Source: an uncultured Leucobacter sp. (GTDB lineage Bacteria; Actinomycetota; Actinomycetes; Actinomycetales; Microbacteriaceae). Taken from it: a stretch of DNA of 11,873 nt. Under the pieces are notes generated by a model, which saw nothing but the letters and a program-made list of their open reading frames with translations, did no database searches and had not been told where the DNA came from. The translations under genes and the position numbers were made by a program. Positions 1-7,361 of the stretch are shown in pieces (within the stretch, counting starts at the first letter, position 1; every line of letters starts with the position of its first letter). Location: positions 1-11,873 of the forward strand of contig CAMFIY010000050.1 in assembly GCA_945952575.1 (NCBI GenBank), read 5' to 3'.

Positions 1-797
1 AGGCGTCGGCCGATGCGGTGCGACGGCTGGCGGTCGGTCTGATCGCCGCGGGCGGGCGTCACCTCGACGAGCTGCATCCGTGCGCCGACGTGCAGATCGG
101 GGAGGGGATCCGCGTGCACGCGGTGCTGCCGCCCATCGCCGTCGCCGGGCCGGTCGTGTCGATCCGGCTCCCGCGCACCGAGCCGCCCGACTTCAGACGG
201 CTCGTCGCCGGCGGGCTCTGCGACCGCAGGATCGCCGACTTTCTGAGGACGTCGGTCCTGGAGCGACGCAACCTCTTGATCACCGGCGGCACGGCGAGCG
301 GTAAGACGACAATGCTCTCCGCACTTCTCGACCTCGTTCCCGGCGGCGAGCGCATCGTCACGATCGAAGATCTTGCGGAGCTGCGGCCCGCACACCCCCA
401 TCACGTCGCCCTCGAAGCGCGGCAGCCGAACATCGAGGGGGCGGGAGAGGTCTCGCTCGAGCAGCTGCTGCGAGAAGCACTGCGCATGCGCCCGGACCGG
501 CTCGTACTGGGCGAGTGCCGCGGCGCCGAACTCGTGACGATGCTCTCCGCGCTCAATACCGGGCACGACGGCGGCGCGGCGACCCTGCACGCCAGCCGGC
601 TCAGGGGCGTGCCGGCGAGGCTCGAAGCGCTGGGGGCGCTCGCCGGTCTCGACCCCGCGGCGCTCGGGCGGCAGGCGGTCTCCGCCCTGCACGTGGTGGT
701 CCACCTCGAGCGGGCGGGCGAGGGGCGGCGGATCTCGGGGATCGGACGGCTGAAACTCGGTGCGGACGGCCTCGAGATTGAAACGGTGTCGGCGTGA
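1..797 (+). CDS. tadA: TadA/CpaF-type secretion ATPase, C-terminal part (5' end outside window)
   Basis: This is the hexameric traffic ATPase that powers assembly of Tad/Flp pili at the inner face of the membrane. The frame is open from base 3, and residues before the GTG at 18 fit the family, so the gene begins upstream and about 265 C-terminal residues are visible. Motifs in order are: the RRLDE-like segment before the core (here GGRHLDELHP); Walker A GGTASGKTT at 285-311; the Asp box IVTIEDLAEL; the Walker B segment RPDRLVLGECRG; and the His box TGHDGGAATLHA. Walker A reads GGTASGK rather than the common GGTGSGK, which still satisfies GxxxxGK[ST]. The stop overlaps the GTG of the next gene (GTGA), which implies translational coupling within one operon. 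CpaF/TadA assignment is firm. Whether the machine builds pili or secretes something else is not shown here. Confidence 0.93.
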   Translation, partial: ASADAVRRLAVGLIAAGGRHLDELHPCADVQIGEGIRVHAVLPPIAVAGPVVSIRLPRTEPPDFRRLVAGGLCDRRIADFLRTSVLERRNLLITGGTASGKTTMLSALLDLVPGGERIVTIEDLAELRPAHPHHVALEARQPNIEGAGEVSLEQLLREALRMRPDRLVLGECRGAELVTMLSALNTGHDGGAATLHASRLRGVPARLEALGALAGLDPAALGRQAVSALHVVVHLERAGEGRRISGIGRLKLGADGLEIETVSA

Positions 798-1750
798 GGA
801 GCTGGTTCCCGGCGAAGATGATCCCGAAGGACGCTCGGATGCGCGAGCAGGCGGATGCGCGGCGTCTGGCGCAGCGAGCTGCGGCGCTGCTGCGCGGCGG
901 AGTCCCGGCAGTGCAGGTCTGGCGGCGATTGACCCGCGAGGCGGAGGTCGGCGCGGAGGGCTCCGGGCCGCACGTGCTGCACCGGATCTCCGAGCGGCTC
1001 GATGCCGGAGCGGATACAGCCTCGGCACTGGCCGACGCCGGCGGGCCCGAGTGGCGGGTGCTGGCCGCGGCCTGGCGGGTCTCGGAGGAGAGCGGTGCGC
1101 CCCTCGCCTCCACGCTCGATCGCTTCGGGAGGTCGATGCGCTCCCTCGCGCGGGTGTCGGAGCGACGGTCCGTGCTGCTCGCCGGGCCGCGGGCGACGAT
1201 CAGACTCATCTCCTCGCTGCCTCCGGTCGGCCTGCTGCTGAGCTGGCTGCTCGGCTTCGACCCTCTCCGTCCGCTCGGCGCTCCGCTCGGCTGGGCGGTG
1301 ATGCTGCTCGGCGCAGTGCTGTTCGCGTCGGGGGTGCGCTGGGCGGGCGCACTCACTCGGCGCCTCGCGGAGACCGACTGGATCGCCGGATGGGAGTTCG
1401 AACTCGTCGCGATCGGCCTCTCCGGTGCCGGTTCGTCGGCCGCAGCTCTGCGTCTTGCCGTGGATGCCGCCGATCTCGCCCGCGCGGAATGGGTGCACCT
1501 CGACGGGCTGGCCCCGGGCGGCGAGGTGGTGCGTGTGCTGGAGGAGGCGGACTCGCTGGGCTCGGCGATCGTGCCGAGCCTGCTGCGAGAGGCCGCGGTC
1601 GCGCGAGATCGCGCGCAGGCCGCGCTCGAACGAGCGGCGGAGCGGCTCGGCGTGCGAGTCCTCATTCCGCTCGGGGTCTGCGTGCTACCGGCGTTCGTGC
1701 TGCTCGGAGTGGTGCCCGCATTGATGGCTGTCTTCGGCGCGGGATCGTGA
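794..1750 (+). CDS. Type II secretion F-domain membrane protein, apparent compact TadB-TadC fusion
   Basis: This is the inner-membrane platform protein of the Tad system, which pairs with the TadA ATPase. The GTG start at 794 lies inside the TadA stop (GTGA overlap). The 318-residue protein has an N-terminal soluble helical part (about 15-125) that resembles the T2SSF fold segment (LRGGVPAVQVWRRL ... EWRVLAAAWRVSEESG). Two adjacent hydrophobic segments follow (about 141-158 and 166-190), then a second, shorter F-like segment (about 200-280: ELVAIGLSGAGSSAAALRLA). A final membrane segment (about 288-313) contains LIPLGVCVLPAFVLLGVVP, a TadC-like C-terminal hallmark. Mycobacterial Tad clusters have two separate genes here (Rv3658c and Rv3657c). 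The single gene with TadB-like and TadC-like halves, and no second F gene before the pilin, suggests a fusion with loss of the N-terminal membrane pair. The family is firm; the fusion reading is inference. Confidence 0.85.
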   Translation: MRSWFPAKMIPKDARMREQADARRLAQRAAALLRGGVPAVQVWRRLTREAEVGAEGSGPHVLHRISERLDAGADTASALADAGGPEWRVLAAAWRVSEESGAPLASTLDRFGRSMRSLARVSERRSVLLAGPRATIRLISSLPPVGLLLSWLLGFDPLRPLGAPLGWAVMLLGAVLFASGVRWAGALTRRLAETDWIAGWEFELVAIGLSGAGSSAAALRLAVDAADLARAEWVHLDGLAPGGEVVRVLEEADSLGSAIVPSLLREAAVARDRAQAALERAAERLGVRVLIPLGVCVLPAFVLLGVVPALMAVFGAGS

Positions 1751-1999
1751 ATCCGACGACGGTGCGGTGTCGCTGCAGACACGGGGCGGCGTGGTCGCGA
1801 GTCGTGGGCTTCGCGCCGGATGCAGGCGTCACGCAGGCGGGATCCGTCGTCGAGATACTGCGTGCACAACCGACCATCTCCACGAGTTCTCCACAGATTC
1901 CCCGGATTCGCACCTCCCCGACCCGCCTGCCACTGAGAACCGCGAGCATAGAGGCACCGGCAACCGCCGGGGCCGTGCCGCTAGAACGAGGAGTCTTTG
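1751..1999 (+). other. Intergenic region upstream of the pilin gene
   Basis: This 249-nt stretch between the F-domain gene and the pilin shows no convincing gene. The open frames crossing it lack family resemblance. It contains a GC-rich inverted repeat at about 1953-1979 (GGCAC/GTGCC outer arms and CGGC/GCCG inner arms), which ends 8 nt before the strong GAGGAG ribosome binding site at 1988-1993. A gap this long inside an otherwise overlapping operon probably carries a separate promoter or mRNA processing site, so that the pilin is made in excess over the machinery. I could not assign -35/-10 boxes with confidence. Confidence 0.4.
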
Positions 2000-2371
2000 A
2001 TGACCGCTCATCTCACACTGGTTTCCGATCGATCGGGAGACTCGGCCGCGCCGGTCACCGCTCCCGCGCGGGTTGCCGCCTGGGTGCATGCCGCCTGGTC
2101 GCCCTCGCCGAAGCTTGCGCGTACGCCGCGCGTGGCCGATCTCTCGGGGGCTGATTCCGGGACCGGCCTGCCCGCGGTTCCGGCGGACTCGGTGGCTCAG
2201 CACCCGGCGGGGGCGCTCGCAGATGATCGCGGCGCCGTCACGGCGGAGTATGCGGTGGTCATCATGGGGGCGGTCGCGTTCGCCGGTCTGCTCGTGGCGA
2301 TCATGCGTTCGGGGGAGATCCGCCAGATGCTCGTCGATCTGGTGCAGAATGCGCTCGGTTCCGCCGGGTGA
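2000..2371 (+). CDS. Flp-type pilin (DUF4244-like) with a 78-residue leader
   Basis: This is the major pilin candidate of the Tad system. The ATG at 2000 is chosen because GAGGAG (1988-1993) lies 6 nt upstream; an in-frame TTG at 1997 is less likely. The 123-residue product has a polar, Ala/Pro-rich N-terminal region and then DDRG|AVTAEYAVVIMG at about 75-90. Its Gly78, small residue at +1, Glu at +5 and Tyr at +6 fit the class III (Flp) prepilin peptidase site. A hydrophobic helix (about 83-101) and a short amphipathic tail (SGEIRQMLVDLVQNAL) follow, as in DUF4244 proteins. Cleavage after Gly78 would leave a 45-residue mature pilin, a normal Flp size, but the leader is much longer than usual. 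Codon third positions in the leader are mostly G/C, which supports translation. An alternative start at the GTG at 2192 would give a short leader but has no good ribosome binding site. Confidence 0.82.
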   Translation: MTAHLTLVSDRSGDSAAPVTAPARVAAWVHAAWSPSPKLARTPRVADLSGADSGTGLPAVPADSVAQHPAGALADDRGAVTAEYAVVIMGAVAFAGLLVAIMRSGEIRQMLVDLVQNALGSAG

Positions 2372-2711
2372 TCGCGGAGCGGTGACCGCCGAGTTCGCTC
2401 TCGCGCTGCCGGTACTCCTGGCCGTGCTGATGCTCGCCGTCGGATCGATCCTGCTCGCGACCCACAGGGTGACGCTCGCTTCGGCAGCGGCAGAAGTTGC
2501 GCGACTCGAGGCTCGCGGTGACATGCCGGCGGCGAGACAGCGTCTCGCGGGGCTCGGATCCGGCATCGGGGTCACCCGTTCGCGAGACGGGCCCCTGCTC
2601 TGCATCGCGCTCCGGATGCATCCCGTGGGCGGGCTGCTCTCTGCGATCGCGGTCAGCGCCACCGCCTGCGCGGCAGTGAGTGAGGCGAGCGAGGCGGCGG
2701 TGGTCCAGTGA
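2349..2711 (+). CDS. TadE-like minor pilin (Rv3655c position)
   Basis: This is a small pseudopilin of the TadE family, expected to be membrane-inserted and processed by the prepilin peptidase. The ATG at 2349 gives 120 residues and places GDRG|AVTAEFALALP at about 7-21. That matches the pilin's processing site, with Gly10 at -1 and Glu at +5, followed by a hydrophobic helix (about 16-37: LALPVLLAVLMLAVGSILL). Two cysteines (85 and 107) lie in the C-terminal part. The gene overlaps the pilin gene by 23 nt in another frame and lacks a clear ribosome binding site, so it is probably translated by coupling. The frame is open far upstream, but earlier starts would add pilin-overlapping sequence with no family resemblance. 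The stop overlaps the GTG of the next gene (GTGA). Confidence 0.8.
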   Translation: MRSVPPGDRGAVTAEFALALPVLLAVLMLAVGSILLATHRVTLASAAAEVARLEARGDMPAARQRLAGLGSGIGVTRSRDGPLLCIALRMHPVGGLLSAIAVSATACAAVSEASEAAVVQ

Positions 2712-3031
2712 GCACCCCGGCGGTGCTCGGCTGCGCCGCCGCAGCGCTCCTGCTCGCGCTGCCGGTCGTCGCGGCCGCTTCGACGCTGGAGACCCGGCAC
2801 CGGCTCGACGGGGCCGCCGATGCGGCGGCGCTCGCGGCAGCGGACGCCGCCTCGGGATGGATCGACGCCGAGCCCTGCGAGCTGGCCCGGCGGGTACTCG
2901 AGACGGCGGGGGCGCGGTTCGAGGAGTGCCGGCTGGACGACGACACCGGTCGGGTTCGTATCCGTGCGAGCGCGGGGACTATGCTCGGCACGACACACGC
3001 TCGCGCACACGCTGGGCCATCGTTGCCATAA
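2708..3031 (+). CDS. Rv3654c-like small TadE-family exported protein
   Basis: This is the last gene of the Tad cluster. The GTG at 2708 sits in a GTGA overlap with the TadE-like gene. The 107-residue protein has an N-terminal hydrophobic segment (about 5-25) and then HRLDGAADAAALAAADA (about 31-47), the AADxAALAAA block typical of TadE/TadG-type proteins. A cysteine pair follows (Cys57 in EPCELA and Cys74 in EECRL), then a short strand-like GRVRIRA. This layout and its position after TadE match the actinobacterial Rv3654c family. Its exact role is not known to me; a minor pilin or pseudopilin is the natural inference. The last 15 or so residues (THARAHAGPSLP) look unconserved. Confidence 0.75.
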   Translation: MSTPAVLGCAAAALLLALPVVAAASTLETRHRLDGAADAAALAAADAASGWIDAEPCELARRVLETAGARFEECRLDDDTGRVRIRASAGTMLGTTHARAHAGPSLP

Positions 3032-3043
3032 AGTTGTGCCAGA

Positions 3044-3058
3044 GTGTTGCCTCAACAC
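3044..3058 (+). promoter_or_regulatory. Inverted repeat in the topA upstream gap
   Basis: GTGTTG-CCT-CAACAC is a perfect 6-bp inverted repeat in the 49-nt gap between the last tad gene and topA, 12 nt before the ribosome binding site AAGGAG (3071-3076). It could be a binding site for a regulator or part of the topA promoter. It is too weak, with a 3-nt loop and no T-run, to be a good terminator. No convincing -35/-10 pair was assigned. Confidence 0.35.
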
Positions 3059-3080
3059 GCTACTTGTCAGAAGGAGACCG

Positions 3081-5801
3081 GTGTCGACCAAGAAGCTCGT
3101 GATCGTCGAGTCGCCGACCAAGGCGAAGACTATCGGCGGGTACCTCGGCGATGAGTACGAGGTGATCGCTTCGGTGGGCCACATCCGTGATCTCGCCGAC
3201 CCGTCGGATCTGCCCGCGGAACTCAAGAAAGGCCCGTTCGGCCGCTTCGCGGTCGACGTCGATCATGACTTCGCTCCGTATTACGTGGTCAACGACAACA
3301 AGCGCAAGACGGTCACCGAGCTCAAGCGGGCGCTGAAGGATGCGGACGAGCTGTGGCTCGCCACTGATGAGGACCGCGAAGGCGAAGCCATCGCCTGGCA
3401 CTTGCTCGAGGTGCTGAAGCCCAAGGTCCCGGTACGTCGCATGGTGTTCCACGAGATCACGAAGGATGCCATCGCAGAGGCGCAGGCCAACACGCGCGAT
3501 CTCGATCTCGCGCTCGTCGATGCGCAGGAGACCCGGCGCATCCTCGACCGGCTCTACGGATACGACATCTCGCCGGTGCTCTGGCGCAAAGTCGGGCCGA
3601 AACTCTCCGCCGGCCGTGTGCAGTCGGCGGCGACCAGGCTCGTCGTCGACCGCGAGCGCGAGCGTCTCGCCTTCGTCGCGAGCGAGTACTGGGATCTCAG
3701 CGCGACGTTCGTGCCCGATGCGGATGCGAAGGACCCGACCTCCTTCGAAGCCCGTCTCGTGCGTCTGGACGGGCAGCGGCTGGCCGCCGGCGGCGATTTC
3801 ACCGATCGAGGCGAGCTCAAGGCGAAGTCGACGAGCGTGATCCGTCTCGAGCAGGCGCGTGCCGAAGCGCTCGCCGCACGGCTCGGCGATGACCTGCCGG
3901 CCCACGTCCTCTCCATCGAGACCAAGCCGCATACGCGGCGCCCGGCCGCACCGTTCACCACCTCGACGCTCCAGCAGGAGGCCTCCCGCAAGCTGCGCTA
4001 CAGCTCGCGCCAGACCATGTCCTTCGCGCAGTCGCTCTACGAGAACGGCTACATCACCTATATGCGCACCGACTCGCCCACGCTGTCGAAGCAGGCGATC
4101 AATGCGGCGCGCACCCAGGCGGCGGCGCTCTACGGGGCGGAGACGGTTCCCGCTGCGCCTCGGGTGTACACGGGCAAGGCGAAAGGCGCTCAGGAGGCGC
4201 ACGAGGCGATCCGGCCGGCGGGCGACACCTTCGTGCGGCCCGGCGAGCTCAAGTCGAAGCTGAACCAGGGCGAGTTCGCTCTCTACGAGCTGATCTGGAA
4301 GCGCACCGTCGCCAGCCAGATGGCGGACGCGAAGGGGTCGACCGATACCGTCACGCTTCGCGTCGACGTCCCCGAGGACGGCAACGCGAAGCCGACCGCC
4401 GCCGAGTTCACCGCGAGCGGTACCGTCATCACCTTCCCCGGCTTCCTACTGGCCTATGAGGAGGGCAAGGACGAGAAGCGGCGCGAGGCCGAGCAGAACG
4501 TCACGCTGCCGCAGCTGTCGGAGGGGCAGCAGCTCGGGATCGTCGAGCCCGAAGCGAAATGGCACGAGACCACGCCGCCCCCGCGCTACACCGAGGCGAG
4601 CCTGACCAAGCGGCTCGAGGAGCTCGGGATCGGCCGCCCGTCGACGTACGCGGCGATCATCAGCACGATCTCGGATCGCGGCTACGTCACGAAGAAGGGT
4701 CAGGCGCTCGTCCCGAGCTGGGTCGCCCTCTCGGTGGTGCGCCTGCTCGAAGAGCATTTCGCCGCCCTGGTCGACTACGACTTCACCGCCGAGATGGAGG
4801 GCGACCTCGACCGCATCGCCGCCGGTGAGGCGAATCGAGCGAACTGGCTGCGCGAGTTCTACTTCGGCACCGACAACCACCCCGGGCTGCGCGGCGTCGT
4901 CGACAATCTCGGCGAGATCGACGCACGCGCCATCAACACCGTGAAGATCGACGATGCGATCTCGCTGCGCAACGGCAAATACGGCCCCTACCTCGAGGTC
5001 TTCGACGACAAGTGCGAGGTCGGCGAGGACGGTGTGCTGAAGCCGCGCAGCGTGAACATCCCCGACGGGCTCGCCCCCGACGAACTCACGCCGGCGAAGG
5101 CACACGAACTCGCGGACGCCGAGCCGCTCGAGGATCGGATCGTCGGATTGCACCCGGTCACCGGCAAGCGCATCGCTGCGAAGAACGGCAGATTCGGCCC
5201 CTACGTCACCGAGCTCCCGGACGAGGGGGAGGAGTTGCCCAAGGGCGCCAAGGCACGCACGGCGTCGCTCTTCAAGACGATGGATCCTGCGACCATCGAT
5301 CTCGACACCGCGGCTGCACTGCTCGACCTGCCCCGGCTCGTCGGCGTCGACCCGGAGTCCGGTGCCGAGATCACGGCACAGAACGGTCGCTACGGCCCAT
5401 ACCTGAAGAAGGGCACCGACACCCGCTCACTCGCGAGCGAGGATGCGATCTTCACGGTCGACCTCCCGGCGGCGATCGAGATCCTCGCCCAGCCGAAGTA
5501 CGGCGCCCGCAAGGCGAGCGCGGCGCTCAAGGAGTTCGACGCGGACCCGGTGAGCGGCAAACCGATCAAGGTGAAGGACGGGCGCTTCGGCCCCTATGTC
5601 ACCGACGGGGAGACCAACGCCACGATCCCGCGGGGCGACAGCGTCGAAGACATCACATTCGAACGCGCCGCGGAGCTCCTCGCGATCAAGCGGGCCAAGG
5701 GCCCGGTGAAGCGCAAGGCTCCGGCCCGCAAGGCTCCGGCGAAGAAACCCGCCGCCAAGAAGCCGGCCGCGAAGAAACCGGCCGCCAAGAAAGAGTCATG
5801 A
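3081..5801 (+). CDS. topA: DNA topoisomerase I (type IA)
   Basis: This enzyme relaxes negative supercoils by single-strand cleavage and passage. The GTG at 3081 is chosen from AAGGAG at 3071-3076 and because the protein then begins STKKLVIVESPTKAKTI, the normal TopA N-terminus. The 906-residue product has a TOPRIM domain with Glu10 and the acidic triad in TDEDREGEAIAWHL (Asp96, Asp98, Glu100). The catalytic tyrosine is in GYITYMRTDS (Tyr327). The C-terminal part has four repeats built on [ND]G[KR][FY]GPY at about residues 631, 702, 768 and 833. A basic tail rich in Lys, Ala and Pro (about 870-906) ends the protein. There are no Cys4 zinc fingers, as is usual in Actinomycetota, where the basic tail aids DNA binding. 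The stop overlaps the tmk start (ATGA). Confidence 0.98.
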   Translation: MSTKKLVIVESPTKAKTIGGYLGDEYEVIASVGHIRDLADPSDLPAELKKGPFGRFAVDVDHDFAPYYVVNDNKRKTVTELKRALKDADELWLATDEDREGEAIAWHLLEVLKPKVPVRRMVFHEITKDAIAEAQANTRDLDLALVDAQETRRILDRLYGYDISPVLWRKVGPKLSAGRVQSAATRLVVDRERERLAFVASEYWDLSATFVPDADAKDPTSFEARLVRLDGQRLAAGGDFTDRGELKAKSTSVIRLEQARAEALAARLGDDLPAHVLSIETKPHTRRPAAPFTTSTLQQEASRKLRYSSRQTMSFAQSLYENGYITYMRTDSPTLSKQAINAARTQAAALYGAETVPAAPRVYTGKAKGAQEAHEAIRPAGDTFVRPGELKSKLNQGEFALYELIWKRTVASQMADAKGSTDTVTLRVDVPEDGNAKPTAAEFTASGTVITFPGFLLAYEEGKDEKRREAEQNVTLPQLSEGQQLGIVEPEAKWHETTPPPRYTEASLTKRLEELGIGRPSTYAAIISTISDRGYVTKKGQALVPSWVALSVVRLLEEHFAALVDYDFTAEMEGDLDRIAAGEANRANWLREFYFGTDNHPGLRGVVDNLGEIDARAINTVKIDDAISLRNGKYGPYLEVFDDKCEVGEDGVLKPRSVNIPDGLAPDELTPAKAHELADAEPLEDRIVGLHPVTGKRIAAKNGRFGPYVTELPDEGEELPKGAKARTASLFKTMDPATIDLDTAAALLDLPRLVGVDPESGAEITAQNGRYGPYLKKGTDTRSLASEDAIFTVDLPAAIEILAQPKYGARKASAALKEFDADPVSGKPIKVKDGRFGPYVTDGETNATIPRGDSVEDITFERAAELLAIKRAKGPVKRKAPARKAPAKKPAAKKPAAKKPAAKKES

Positions 5802-6418
5802 CCGGCCTGTTCATCACCCTCGAGGGCGGCGACGGCGCAGGCAAGAGCACCCAGGCTGCGCTCCTGGCCGGGTGGCTCGAGCAGCAGGGGATCGAGGTGG
5901 TACGCACGCGCGAGCCGGGCGGGACACCGCTCGGCGCCGCGTTGCGCGAACTGCTCCTGCACGGATCCGACGTCTCCCCCCGTGCCGAGGCGATGCTCTA
6001 CGCGGCCGATCGCGCGCAGCACGTCGCGGAGGTCGTGCGGCCGGCGCTCGCCCGCGGCGCCGCTGTCGTGCAGGATCGATACATCGATTCATCGCTCGCC
6101 TACCAGGGCGCCGGTCGCCCCCTCGAAGCGGAGGAGATCCGCGGCCTCAGCGAGTGGGCGAGCGAAGGTCTCTGGCCGGTGCTGACCGTCCTGCTCGATG
6201 TCAGCCCCGAGCTCGCCGCCGAACGACGCGCCGCCGCCGGAGACCGGGCCGATCGCCTCGAACGGGAGGCCGCCGAGTTCCACCGCCGTGTTCGCGACGG
6301 CTTCCTCGCGCTCGCGGCGGCAGAGCCGCATCGCTTCCTCGTGCTCGATGCGGTCCTGCCGGTCGAGGAACTGCACCGGGCGATCGTCGCCCGCGTCGAA
6401 CCGCTGCTCGCCGGGTGA
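5798..6418 (+). CDS. tmk: Thymidylate kinase
   Basis: This enzyme phosphorylates dTMP to dTDP with ATP in dTTP synthesis. The 206-residue length is typical. The P-loop EGGDGAGKST lies at 9-18, the substrate-binding REPGGTPLG at 38-46, and the DRY motif in DRYIDSSLAYQG at 93-104. The LID region GDRADRLEREAAEFHRRV spans about 148-165. The ATG at 5798 overlaps the topA stop by 4 nt (ATGA), so the two are translationally coupled. In many Actinomycetota holB (DNA polymerase III delta') follows tmk; here it does not. The tmk stop at 6418 is only 3 nt from the stop of a convergent gene, leaving no room for a terminator outside the coding regions. Confidence 0.97.
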   Translation: MTGLFITLEGGDGAGKSTQAALLAGWLEQQGIEVVRTREPGGTPLGAALRELLLHGSDVSPRAEAMLYAADRAQHVAEVVRPALARGAAVVQDRYIDSSLAYQGAGRPLEAEEIRGLSEWASEGLWPVLTVLLDVSPELAAERRAAAGDRADRLEREAAEFHRRVRDGFLALAAAEPHRFLVLDAVLPVEELHRAIVARVEPLLAG

Positions 6419-6421
6419 AGC

Positions 6422-7216
6422 TCAGCCGATCCGATACATTGCGCTCGTGTAACCGCCCGCGTAGGGGGCAGCGGCGACCTTGAAGTAGTACTTCGCGCCG
6501 CTCCTGACGTACTTGGCCGGGATCTTCACCGTCGCCACCGAACGCGACCGGGTCCCCGTCTTCAGCGTGCCCGAGGCGGTCTTCGCGAACACCTTCTTGC
6601 CCTTGAGCTTGACGAACGCGGTCACCTTCGCGCCGACCTGGTAGTAGGGTGCCTTCACCGTGACCGAGAAGACCTTGCCGGCGCGCGGAGTGCCGCTGCG
6701 GCCCGTCCGCTCCTTGGAGTAGCCGACGTTCGCGTTGAGGGTGACGGCGTAGGTCTCGTTCGTCAGCGTCTGCTTCCGACCGTCCGCGATCTGGGCCACC
6801 GTGACGGTCGCACGGTACCGGCCCGGAGTGGTCGCATCGGCGACGGCCCCGCCGTAGGGTTCGATGAAGAACGTCTTCGGAACTCCCGGTGCGATCGCGT
6901 TCGTGCGATCCGCGCCGTAGATCGAGGGCGCGGGTCGCACATACGATGCGCGGATGCCCGCGTTCCGTGCGATCGGGCGCGCGCTCTTCTGCGAGACCGA
7001 GTAGGAGATGCCGCTGCCGCTCGGCCCGTCGAAGCGGACTTTCAGATCCACTCTGCCCGCGTAGTGCGGGGGAAGGACGGCGCTCGCCGGGCCGCTCACG
7101 ACGAGGCCTCCGAAAGTCGGCCCCGCGGCCGACGCGGGAACCGTGAGCCCGATCACGAGTGCCGCGGTGCCCGCTGCGGCGACACCACCGAGTGCCAGCC
7201 TCCTCGTCCTTCGCAT
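6422..7216 (-). CDS. Secreted protein of a three-member tandem family, copy A
   Basis: The function is not recognised. The ATG at 7216 is preferred over the one at 7237. It follows GAGAGG at a 6-nt spacing, and the resulting N-terminus (MRRTRRLALGGVAAAG) aligns with those of copies B and C. The 264-residue product has a Sec signal peptide: basic start, hydrophobic core 7-25, and an ASA site ending at residue 30. It has no cysteine and looks rich in beta strands. Motifs shared with the other copies are SGPASAVLP (41-49), RFDGP (61-65), IARNAGIRASYV (82-93), TPGRY (130-134), APYYQVGA (189-196) and AAPYAGGY (249-256). An Ig-like or similar two-domain beta-sandwich is my inference. Of the three copies it looks the most diverged, with more Arg/Lys (KGKK, TRSRS), and it lacks the leader element shared by B and C. 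It converges on tmk with a 3-nt gap. Confidence 0.8.
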   Translation of the reverse strand: MRRTRRLALGGVAAAGTAALVIGLTVPASAAGPTFGGLVVSGPASAVLPPHYAGRVDLKVRFDGPSGSGISYSVSQKSARPIARNAGIRASYVRPAPSIYGADRTNAIAPGVPKTFFIEPYGGAVADATTPGRYRATVTVAQIADGRKQTLTNETYAVTLNANVGYSKERTGRSGTPRAGKVFSVTVKAPYYQVGAKVTAFVKLKGKKVFAKTASGTLKTGTRSRSVATVKIPAKYVRSGAKYYFKVAAAPYAGGYTSAMYRIG

Positions 7217-7294
7217 GCGCAGCCTCTCGTCGACCATCTTGTATCCCAGAATAGCCTAGCCGTATCCGGACGATGAGAGAAGCGAGGCGAGAGA

Positions 7295-7328
7295 GACGGG
7301 GTCGTCGCCCGAGGGCGACGACCCCGTC
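7295..7328 (-). terminator. Terminator hairpin of copy B
   Basis: A perfect 16-nt inverted repeat (GACGGGGTCGTCGCCC and its complement, separated by GA) lies 33 nt past the stop of copy B. On the minus strand it is followed by TCTCTC rather than a true T-run, as often seen in high-GC actinobacteria. Thirteen bases of one arm (CGGGGTCGTCGCC) are identical to an arm of the terminator of copy C. Confidence 0.8.
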
Positions 7329-7361
7329 CGCAGGCGAACGCCCGCAGGTCTGCTTCGCCGG

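Noticed and set aside
401..1498. Long open frame on the minus strand opposite tadA and the F-domain gene
   Set aside because: The product is Arg/Pro/Ser-rich with no family resemblance, a typical antisense shadow in high-GC coding DNA. The plus-strand frame has clear ATPase motifs.
1662..1949. Possible small gene in the gap before the pilin, minus strand
   Set aside because: It overlaps the TadC-like C-terminus and shows no ribosome binding site or family features.
1829..3226. Long minus-strand frame across the pilin genes and the start of topA
   Set aside because: It runs opposite several well-supported genes, is low in complexity and has no recognisable domain.
5012..6418. A 468-residue plus-strand frame ending with tmk
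   Set aside because: The part before 5798 is topA read in another frame; thymidylate kinase starts at the ATGA overlap and has normal length from there.
7217..7237. Upstream ATG for copy A at 7237
   Set aside because: It would add MVDERLR before a normal signal peptide. The start at 7216 has a better ribosome binding site and aligns with the other two copies.
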